Source: Lytechinus pictus
Lineage: Eukaryota; Echinodermata; Echinoidea; Temnopleuroida; Toxopneustidae
Length of the DNA: 64,000 nucleotides
Direction of reading: 5' to 3'
Assembly: GCF_037042905.1 (NCBI RefSeq)
Contig: NW_026974140.1
Location: 10,427,001 to 10,491,000, forward strand
Below the pieces are notes generated by a model. The model searched no databases, was not told where the DNA came from, and saw only the letters and a program-made list of their open reading frames with translations. Shown here piece after piece: positions 40,808-51,500 of this stretch. The translations under genes and the position numbers were made by a program. How positions within the stretch are numbered: the stretch's first letter is position 1; every line of letters begins with the position of its first letter.

Positions 40808-43794
40808 TGATATTACATGGGTACTCAAGCCTGAAATTAACATGAATTACATTAACAATTAACATGAGTTAATTGAACAAATCTAAGTTTATTGAATCTT
40901 ACAATTTTGCAGTTAAGAAGCTGCTGAATGGACCACAATTTGTCTCTTGTATTTTACTTAATACAGTTGTCCTATAGATAGATTCCTCTGAAGCAGGGCA
41001 CATCACTACCATGAATCGACACCAATGAAATATAATCCTGAAACAGGTTTTCGATCCTACAATATTCTACTGCTTTATGAGTATAAAATTGTGCCTTAAA
41101 ATGTACTGCACAATAGATTAGCAATATTCCGTTCTAGTAAAATATTAATGTCTTCTGTAATAGAATTTGCTTTTTTCAGGCAATTAAATTCAATAATAAA
41201 CACATTCAAAATATTGGTATGACTTTAATCTCATTATTACACTGTATGCAAAAAAAATAAAGGTTCAGAAGTGATAAGATGCTGAATCAGATCCACATGC
41301 TAAAAGTCAAGGTTAAACCTAGCTTATGTCATGTCATTAAAAATATGTTTAGTCGTCTAGTCCAGCTGACCAATCACAACTTCTCATTCATCTACTGGCC
41401 CACCAACTGACCAATCCATTGAACATCCGATTCCATTCAGCTTTAAATATATATACATACCCTTAAGCTTTATCGTAATGACCACAATATAGGCATACTG
41501 TCAAGAACCGTTCTTATCAGAGCTACCAGTGACTAATGGAAAATTGTAGTCTCTTTCAGGACTATCAAATGGTGATACAATGTAAACTCTTCTATTAACG
41601 TACAAAGTTAAACGATTAAAAAGGAAAAATTAAATCAAAAGATAAGAAATCAGTCCACACTGTCTTGTACTACCAAGCTTCAGGGTAACAGAGGGTTGCT
41701 TTTATGACAATTGCTCCTCCACAAATTTCTCTGTATATATTAAAAGTGGGGGAAAGGGTTATGAAAGGGGTTTTTTCATGCAGAATCATATGAAGATTAG
41801 TATTAAGGTTGAGGAAGGTTTGAAGCTCAAGTTTGTATTTGGCTTTACGTGTGCATTTTCAGTAGGAGCAATTGCCGCAGGAGCAACTGTCATGAAACAG
41901 TAATAACAAGTTTCACATCTAAATCCTGGAATAAAAAACCCGCCAAAACACTGAACATAAAAGAGACTGAATACTCCCAATCACTGACATTGATCTTCAG
42001 ACTGTAAACTCACTCATGATGCTATTAAAATAAGCAAATACATACTATACATTCCACTTAGTACTCTCAAAAATATAAATATGACTAAATGCCCAATTCA
42101 CTTTATCTCCTCTAAACATTGAACAAAAGCCAAAATAATTGTTATATAGATGGCACACATTAACATTGTATTGCAGCAAAAATAATGTCCAACAAAAATT
42201 GTCAAGACTAATGCCTAATGCTTCATTTACATGGCATGGACATCAGCTCATGAATGCACTCTTGTAAAAATAAAGACAAAAAACAAACAATCAAGCAGAG
42301 TTTGTCCAATAAAACTCCATATAATTATATTCAACTCTGTACATTAAAAAAAAACGTAAATAATAGATTATTAGCAATTAGCAAAAAATAGCAATTTTCT
42401 GACCCTCTGGAAGTTTCCTGAGTCTAGATGTAGACAAAACCTTTGAACGTTTTACAAGACCTACTTACAGATGAAAAGTTTGATAGTGGAGGGAACAAAT
42501 AGCTAAACACCCCCCCCCATATTTGTATAAGATTCAATCATTCAAACCCTTTATGCATGGAGTGAAAACTATGAGTCATAGGAATGAAACAGACATGTAT
42601 CTTGGTGCCTAAATAGGTTTTTATCTAAAGAAAAAAAGGCGAAAAAATGATTAAGAAGAAGGAAATACAAAGGAAAAGGAGCGTTTGATTTCCCCTCATT
42701 TATTACACAGCATACCTGTAATATGTAAGTACCAGTATTGAGGAACAACTTTAGTACTACAAGCTAGGCCTGAGAATGAGAATTGAATATAAATATTTTT
42801 TTCTTCAGTTAATGTGCTGACAAAGGATAAAATATTTTCATGAAAAAAATGCAGATAGGACACATACCATAGCACTATTTAATAGTATTGCGTTCACACA
42901 TGCTTCAGCACACGCATCACTTCATAGACCTTTCCAATTTTTAAAAGCCTCTAAGTTAAATTTAAAGATTATTTCATTTCATGAAATATTGAGTTTTTTT
43001 AGCTGGTGAAATGTATCATTAGTAATTTGTTAGGGTGATAAAATCCGCTATCAAAATAGACCACACAGTTATCTATAATAATTATGTGCAAAATGTTTGC
43101 TTAAATCTACAATTAACAAAAAAAAACTCCCCTGACATGTGAACCACTAATTACATGTAGAGTACATCACAATCAGCTAACTGAAATATTTAGATATAAT
43201 TATTATCAATTACATGTAAAAAATAAAAATTAAGAAAAAAACATTTATAGTTTTCTTCCACTGGAAAAATGTCATTCAACAACAACTTTTATTGGTCCAA
43301 TAATGAGGGGTAGGGGGTTTCTTGTCAATGTCATGAAATGCTCTTCCAAGTAGTATACTGGGTTTTTTTTCACCAATTAATGAGTACAAATACTGGGCTC
43401 TAAGCACACATGAAGCATGGTACATATACTATGACAAATTACTTTTAGATTGCCTGATAAAATATTTCAATTATTGCATCAAATAATGGCAAATACAGTT
43501 AATAAGACCTTCAAAGATTTGGACTCACTGAAATGTTCAAGGCTATTTGTCTCAATTCATGGAAAAGTTTGGCAAGAGTCAATAATTATAATCAATAAAA
43601 TGCAAACAAAAATGCTAACATGGCAATAAATGAATAACTAGTAGATCTGAATAGAAATGAATAAAGGCTTGATGTAAAAAGAATAAAATTGTTAATCAAT
43701 GAAAACATACCAATGAATTAATACTATGTCAGCAAGTCTAGCATTTCATGCAAGAGGTAAAATTAACAAACAAAATGAATGAATTGATTAATAC
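40808..43794. other. Intergenic DNA between the convergent genes
   Basis: Nearly 3 kb of AT-rich sequence. I see no open frame with family resemblance, no RNA gene and no repeat I could delimit. Confidence 0.4.
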
Positions 43795-43799
43795 ATGAA

Positions 43800-44392
43800 T
43801 TAACAAGTGTCGCTAGGGCGAGCACATAATACGCTCGCCTGTAACGCAGAAAATGGAGTTCTTGGTCAAGCAAGAAAAGTGAAAGGTGGCGACTTGACCA
43901 ATGACCTTTTGACCTAAATCTCAATAGGCTTCCTGGGATCCAAGCTAGTATCATACAAACAAAATTATAGGTTAAGTTAAACTAAAGTTATCACGTTTAC
44001 AAGGACTCAAGAAGGGTAAGATGAAAACCTGTCACTGTGACCTTGACCTTTGGACCTCAAAATTGATAGGCTTTCTAAGGTCCATGCTAGTATCATACAC
44101 ACCAACTTCTCTGGGCCTAGGTTAAGTTAAACAAAAATTATCGCGTTTACAATAACTGCAGAAGGGCAAGATGAAAACATGTCACCGTGATCTTGGCCTT
44201 TGATCTTTGGACCTTAAAATCAATAGGCTTCCTGGGATCCATGCTAGTATCATACACACCAAATTATATGAGCCTAGGTTAAATCAAACTGAAATTCTCG
44301 CATTTACAAGGAAAAGTTAAGACGGACTGGCGGACGGACTGACGGAACCCAGCGTGATGCCATAATACGTCCCGTCTAGGACGGGCATATAC
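43800..44392. mobile_element. Element with about 150-bp tandem core units and hairpin ends
   Basis: Three core units carry AATAGGCTTCC and CATGCTAGTATCATAC (starts near 43923, 44065, 44222) and TGACCTTGACCTTTGGACC-like blocks. The left end has a hairpin GGCGAGC..GCTCGCC and the right end a hairpin GTCCCGTCTAGGACGGGC after a GACGGACTGGCGGACGGACT run. This layout resembles Helentron-derived HINE/pearl elements; the assignment is an inference. Confidence 0.65.
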
Positions 44393-44652
44393 AAATAAAA
44401 TGGCATTTGGCATCATGAAGCAGTATCTGATACAAAAGATATCACAGTACTGTGCATCATTTGCTCTTTTCGTGTAAATCTATTCAACCGGTAAGATTTG
44501 GCATACTTTTCATTTATACGTAATGCTCTTTGGTGGTCATCTAACTGGATTCTCTTCAAAATCATTTTGAGATCATTAAAATGTCATTTATGTTAAAGTC
44601 TAAACCTTATAAAGTGTAAACTGTATGCGAGAATTGGCTAAGCAGTTTATCT

Positions 44653-45151
44653 TATACCGCGTTCTCACTTAGCCCCAGCTCACGATTTAGACCCGCGAGG
44701 GGAGTCTAACTCGCCTTTTTTCCCCAGCAAAAAGGTAGGATCTGACCTGCAAGCTGGGGGAGACACAACAATTTTTTTGCAGAGTGGACAGAAAGCCGAT
44801 TGCAAACTTGTTTTTCTACGCACGCAGTCCGTCAAGAGTACACTCGAGTTTATGCAGTCCCATACCTTACGAATTGTGTATTGTATAACTGCTTTCCATT
44901 AGTTATGTGCATGCAAGTCACGGCACTGTACTACTGGTTTATGGTTAATTTTCAAGGCAAGCGCGCGCCATAGTTTGTTTACATATTTATCGCGGAGAAT
45001 TGTGGGTAATTGGCAGAACTGACAAGCAAGGCGAGTCTGCTTCACAAGCTAGGGCTAAATATGAACCCGAGGGAGAAGACGGCCCACGAGCTGATGCTGA
45101 CTCGCGAGGTGAGTCTGATCTGCGAGCTTGGGCTAAGTGAGAACGCTATAA
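44653..45151. mobile_element. DNA transposon relic, GCGTTCTCACTTAGCCC ends
   Basis: TATACCGCGTTCTCACTTAG at the left matches the complement of GGGCTAAGTGAGAACGCTAT at the right; CCCAGCTC/GAGCTTGGG extends the match. The interior repeats CTCGCGAG/TCTGA motifs. Confidence 0.75.
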
Positions 45152-45821
45152 TAGGTGAGTACTAGGTAACATGAATTATTGATTTGGCAAGTACTGCACT
45201 CATTATTAGGTACTACGCCTTTGACCTATTTTAAATCAACAAGGACTTGTTTCAAAATTAACCTCAAGTATTCACTGCAGGTAACAATATCAAGAGAAAG
45301 TGTTTTTCTACAAACTAAACTGTTGCATTGTTATCATACATGAGATTTACATTATCTACTACATTCTACATGTAAATAGGTAATATCAAACCAACATTAA
45401 AAGTATCTACATGTAAAGCTAAAAACCAAGTACACTGTTAAATTGCCAAAACAGATAGGCATAGATGGGTACATGTACCAGTATTGCTTAGGGGAAAAAA
45501 ATCTGTAAACAAAACCAATAACGCGGCTTGCATACAAGTATTTTGCGAAGTACTATTAAAATTACTTAGATACTAGTTATTTGTACATACATGTTAAAAT
45601 ATTTGGCTGGCCATTTTATCAGAGGTAGGAGTGACCAACACAAATGAAAATAGCTGATATTGCAAAATATCCTACCCTTTTTTTTTTACAAAGTACACAT
45701 AAAGCTGACAAAAAAAAATAGCTAAAATCAGCTAAACAGCTTAACTAAAGGAATACGCTAGCTTTTCGAATAGCCAATTAAAAATATTCTTTCAACCAAG
45801 ATGAAACATGTGTTGATGAGT

Positions 45822-45956
45822 CAGGGTTGGGCTCAATTACTTTCTTCAATTACAATTACTTTTTCTTCAAAAATTTCAATTACAAATAACAATTACTCAA
45901 AAAAATGTAATTAATTAAGTAATTGATCGATTACTTTGTAATAGAGCCCAACCCTG
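45822..45956. mobile_element. CAGGGTTGGGCTC MITE
   Basis: Ends CAGGGTTGGGCTC and GAGCCCAACCCTG are perfect inverted repeats around an AATTAC-rich interior. Flanks TGATGAGT and GTTTGAGT match only at 5 of 8 bases. hAT-like by ends. A truncated relative is at 6133-6230. Confidence 0.8.
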
Positions 45957-46484
45957 GTTTGAGTACATATTAGAGGTAAAAAAAACACCCTAAATACAAC
46001 CATTATTGAGAATGAAAAGCTAAAAGTACAACGCAAACCACACTTTTATCATTTTGTGTCTTGGAGTCATTAATAGAACACATAGCATATGTGAGGAAAT
46101 TAAGATGGTGTTTCCAGATCTATACATTAACTACCTTTAGTTTTTTGAAGCACTAAATGATTTTTGGACACAATTTTTTTTGCTGGGCTTCACTTTTGTA
46201 ATATATCACAGAAATATGTGAAAAGTGGGTCTTTGCAGCTTAGATTTTACAAGTCATATCAATGTTAGCCTATACTTTTATCTCTTACACCCAATTAATA
46301 TTGGATTCTGTATGCTTTCATTTGGTGATCTTTACTACAACCCTATCCCATGATGAATTTGTTAAAACTGCTATAAAGTTATCTTCTTAAGTTTCAACCT
46401 GGCCATGGTGCAAAACATCAAGATGATTTCTCCAAGTCTCAGCCACTGACTACTCAAGCCTGAAGTTCCCTTCGACCTTGAAAC

Positions 46485-46800
46485 AATAATAATACTCAAT
46501 ATTTATAACACGCTTTTCCCACATGGCCCAAAGCGCTCACAATTTCAGTTAACATATTTATACAAACAAAAAATCAGAATGACATATTAAATAAAGGCAG
46601 TTGCCTAGAACAAAAGAGTTTTAAGGGACTTCTTAAAGGACTCGATTGTTGGGGATTGTCTTAATGTGAGAGGGAGTTTGTTCCATTCCATTGAGGATGC
46701 AACAGTGAATGTTCTATCTCCTGTCTGTTTTCTTTTAGTTGGATATGTTAATTTAAGTAGGTCTTCATAGGATCTAGTTCTTTAACAAGCTCACAAAAGC
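46485..46800 (-). mobile_element. Retroposon fragment with SINE-like tail
   Basis: AATAATAATACTC..CGCTTTTCCCACATGGC..CAAAGCGC resembles the tail of the SINE at 15205 in the same orientation, but the adjoining body is different. Probably a LINE or another SINE with the same 3' tail. Confidence 0.5.
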
Positions 46801-47852
46801 ATTTCACATAAGAACGTAGAGAGAGAACACATTTTTAGCCCCCATTGCTTTGAGGCACATCAAGCCCAGATGACACATAATTTTTTTACGGATGAGAAAA
46901 ACAGAGGAGTAATAATAAAGAAAGTCTGTGTACTATACCTTTCTTGAGCAGACACAAAAAGTAAGACTAGTTACATTTCACTAAGACTAGCTGGTTAAAC
47001 ACGACATACTGTATGCATCTCATATGCAAGCAATATCGCAATGGACAAAGCAATTGAAAAGTCATTAAACATGAACATTTCCTCCCCATAAAAAGCAAAG
47101 ACACTATTACACCATGTATGTTGATTGTCGATACAAACATACAAACAAATAGAAAATTGAAAGACAAAAAAAAAAAGGTGAATCCTCTTGATATAAAGCA
47201 GAAAGTGATCAGGATATGCTAGGGTGTTTGATCACTATACTTTTTTTTTAATTCTTAGAATGATGTTTAATTCAATTTCAAATCAATTTGAGTTTATTCC
47301 CTGAATATAGTACTCAAAATACAATAATACAGTGATAGATGAAATTACATGTACATGATTAAAATGGAAAATGGCTGCTGCATAAAACCCTAGATGCCTA
47401 TTTCCGTTGCGATTGCGCAATCAACAGCCGAGATATGAAATTGAAAAGCCCGGCTATAGGGTTAAATTAATTTGTATAGGAAGAGAATAACCGAGAATGA
47501 ATAAAACATCCCATGTTTCACCAGACAATGTTACAAGCTACTGAAAATCCTTTCATCTGATTGGCTGAGAGCTAATTAGTCAATGAAAAAATAACTGACA
47601 AAACTTTTTTCTGAAATGCACACATGGTGAGCACTTAGCATGGCATGAAATCAGGTCTATTGAAAAAAAAAAAATGCTTTAACTCATTTCCAACAGTGAC
47701 TGTGTTTAGCAATGCTGTTGTTAATTATAATGTTTCTATATTAGAAAAATGGCTTGAACACATCCCCTATGATGAAATCATGGTATTATAACAAATTCTA
47801 TGGAGACTGCTATTTGGTGTAGATATCATTACAAGAACCTTGATAATCTGCA
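46801..47852. other. Downstream of the receptor gene stop
   Basis: Would include its 3' UTR. A segment near 47285-47320 reads on the minus strand as GGGAATAAACTCAAATTGAT, similar to LINE 3' tails. Otherwise nothing recognised. Confidence 0.35.
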
Positions 47853-48517
47853 TCAAACAGTAGTCACCAAAGAATTCTTTGATATTTGACACACTAAATG
47901 CCTACAAGGTAAGCAATTCTCATGAATTGAACTTATTTTTTGTATGATTTCTTCCACAAAGTCAGGAACAGGTGAATGACATCCTATGAGCTCACTCAGT
48001 ATCACATGTAACTTCAAACTATTCCCTGCTCTCCTTTCACCATCAATACTGATGATATCCTCAAAAAATGACCGTCCAATTTCATTATGGAGGCTAGTGA
48101 CTTTAAGAGACCTGCTCATCGCTCTACGAAAAGCTGCATCCTCAACATGGTTAAAAGCGACTTTGAGGGTCTGGAAATCCCGAGAATTTTTCTCTATATG
48201 TGTTTTTAGATCTTTTAGAGTAAAGGTGCACCCCTCAACATCATTGGCGGTGTCTGGTGTTTTAATTAACTCATGGTATTTGTGACGAAAGCCTTCATGA
48301 TCCTGGGTGCCTACAGCGACACCATACCTTGTGGATGGCAGCAAGCCTTGAAGAATAGCCCCTGATGGTCCTACTGGAACGGCAGCATCTCCACAGGGAC
48401 AATCCAGCTTTGCAAACAGGTCAGGCTCTGTAGATCTAATGGTTACAGATGATGGTCCAGGTATGAATTCAGGACTTAGTGGCGTGTGAGGCGGAGTCAT
48501 CTCAATGCTTTGCTCAG
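47853..48517 (-). CDS. Receptor exon: cytoplasmic tail and stop
   Basis: 221 codons including the stop, starting AEQSIEMTPPHTP. The first part (SSVTIRSTEPDLFAKLDCPC, then AILQGLLPSTRYGVAVGTQD) looks like a fibronectin type III strand pattern. The second part is helical (FTLKDLKTHIEK, AFRRAMSRSLKV, FVEEIIQKISS) and may be a death-fold domain. Acceptor AATCAG at 48518. Confidence 0.78.
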
Positions 48518-51500
48518 CTGATTAGAAAAAAGCATGGGAGAAATAAGACCCAAAAAAATGATTTCTATATTTTCACAAGTTCTATGAAATGTGGGGAACT
48601 TCAGGCGTTGAATTTCTTCACAAGACACATTTCTATTGGAACAGATTGGAAAAAGAAATAACACAAGAAATCTCCATGGCAACAAGGCCAATCAATGGTA
48701 ATGGCTTTCAATGGCCTAAAAGATTTAGGGAGGAGAACTCCACTTGACTTGGCTTTCTACATGTCCAGTGGCTTTCTACATGTCCAGATTGATAAAGTTA
48801 CATAGGTTTTTTATGAAAAACAACATATTCCAAGACATTTTGCATAGTATAATACATAGGGGTACTCCAGGCCAAAATTAATTAAACTTTTATATATAGT
48901 CAAATTTAAGAAGCAGGACAATGAAAATTTATCCAAATCTATAAAACAAAGTTTATATATTATCCAGGGTGCTACATAACTTTTTTGAAGCACTTGCCCA
49001 GTCGGGCAAGTAAATTTTCAAATAGTTGGAAAATACTTGCCCGAATATAGATTTCACTTGCCCGAAAAAATCCTTCAAAAAAATGTTTTATTGCTTCAAA
49101 ACAAGTTATAGCCTTATAGTTTTACATACCATACCATTGACGGCTTTAAAAATACATTTTTCAACATGACTACTGATGTACCTTGTAGTTGTATTTCTTT
49201 TTTTTAATGATTTTTATCTTGAACATCATGACAAAATATATGGTAAATATGCTCTTTAATTAATTTCCTAATCTCATATATTTTCCATATATTTTGGAGG
49301 GGACTACGACACACAATAAAAAAAGGGGAAATCACTGAAAATAACCAGAGAAAAAAAATAAAGGGGGGAGAATGAAAGAAAAAAAGTAAGAAGAAAGACA
49401 GAAAGGACGAAGAAATAAAGAAAGAAAGAGAGAGAATGGCTGCGGGGAAGAGAAAAATGGAAAGAAAGAAAGGAAGAAAGAAGGGAAAGGAGGATGGAAA
49501 GAAAATAGAAAAAAAATGAGAGGAAGAGAAAGAAAGGAAAGAAAGGAATGAATAAAAGGAAAAAAAGAAAGAAAAAAGGTAAACAGAAAGGAAGGGAAAG
49601 GGAAAGAAAGAAAAAGACAGAAAGAAATGAAGGAAAGAGATGAAGGAAAACAGAAAGAAAAAATAAGGAGGAAAAGAAAGGATGGATGGAAAAAAAAGAA
49701 AGATCAAAGACAAAAAAAAAGAAAATCAGAAAGAAAGAAGGAAGGAAAGAAGGAAGGAAAGAAAAAAAAAATTGAGGGGATGAGAAAGGAAAGAAACGAA
49801 TAAAAAAAGAAAAAGAAAGAAAAAAGGTAAGAAGAAAGAAAGAAAAAAGAAAAGGTAAAGGATTGATGGAAGGAAGGAAAAGGGAAAGAAAGAAAACGAG
49901 AGAAAGGAAAGAAGGAAGATAGGAAGAAAGAAAAGGTATAAGGATATATGGAAGGGGAAAAAAAAGATAAAATGAAAGACAGACAGAAATGAAGGAAGGA
50001 ATGAAGGAAAGAGATGAAGGAAGGCAGAAAGAAAAAATAAGGAAGAAAAGAAAGGATGGATGGAAAAAAGAAAGATCAAAAGAACGAAAGACAGAAATAA
50101 AGAAAAACAGAAAGAAAGAAAGGAGAAAGAAAGACAAAAAGAAAGGAAGGAATGAAGGAAAGAAATAAAGAAAGAAAAAGAAAGAATGAAAGGGATGAAG
50201 AAAGTAAGGAAGAAAAAAGACAGGAAGAAAAGGTAAAGAATGGATGGACGGAAGGAAGACAGTAAGAAAGAATGAAAGGAAGGGGAAAATGAAGGAAGGA
50301 TTAAAGAAATAGGTAAACAAAGGTTGGATGGAAGGAAGAAAGTAAAAAAAGATAGAAAGAAAAGAATGACAAAAAGAAAGACAGCTATAGTAACAGAAAA
50401 AATGAACAAAAGAAGGAGGGAAATTTAAAGAAATAAAGAGAGATTCAAAAGAAGGAAAGATAGGCAGAAAGAAAGAAAACAGAGAGGAAGAAAGCTCAAA
50501 CTATCCAGTCATAAATAAAGAAGAAAATTTATCAATTTCCTTGGCTAAAGAAAATAGTTACGAAAGAAACCACGTTTATCAACATACACACAAATGCATA
50601 TGTGGGACTGTCAAACAAGGTGTGTGCGATACAGACGATCATTCGAAACCCGATCTTTTTTAAGCATAACAGAAGTGAAAATTTCTCCTTAAATTACTGC
50701 TTACAAATGACAGAGCTACCCCCAATATTTAGGAAATATGGACACTACAAGAATTTTTATTGGTAAGAAATGTGAATTTTGACAGTTCTGTGGGAGATTT
50801 CTTCCAGAGCAAACTTCGTTCGTGCAGCACCGTACTCCGTAGAAACTTGACTACATGCATCGGCTGCGTGGACTACTAGTATGTGCTAGCTAGCTAGGTA
50901 TGCAAGACTGCCATTGATTCTGTGTGTGTGTGTGTACGTCTCTGAGCTGTGTGTTTATTGCAGAAAATGGCGCAAATTTTGCAATTCGAAAAAAGAAATT
51001 AATGATATTGCTTTTTTGGTCTCTTTTTCTTTTCTATATTTTGATGGTGAAATATGGGGAATCTTTCTAAAATATAATTTCCATAGGAGAATTTTGCTTG
51101 CCCGATTCGGGCAAGCAGTTTTTGTCTTTGCTACAAAACACTTGCCCGACTCTAACTTTTACTTGCCCCGGGCAATCGGGCAAGCGCTTATGTCGCACCC
51201 TGTATTATCAAATTCCTAGTTTTTCAGTATCCAAGTGAAATAGTTTTACATGAATGCATGCCATCATGAATATATGCAACAAGTGAGCTGTTTGATGACT
51301 GTCATGTCCTAACTAAAAATCTAATATGTTGTTTATCATGTGTAAAAAAAGTAATAAAATCTGTAACAAAAGTAAGTTGCAGCAATGATGATGGCACATA
51401 TAAATTTAGTAGTCAATCTTATTGTAACATTCCTGTGGTAAAAAAAAAATGATAAATCATAACTTATTAAATAAAAAACAAAAAAGAGAGGCCAATATCA

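Noticed and set aside
49204..50409. Minus-strand open frames up to 338 codons, rich in Phe, Ser and Leu
   Set aside because: They follow from the polypurine composition; no domain, no start context, and the tract lies inside a mobile element within an intron.
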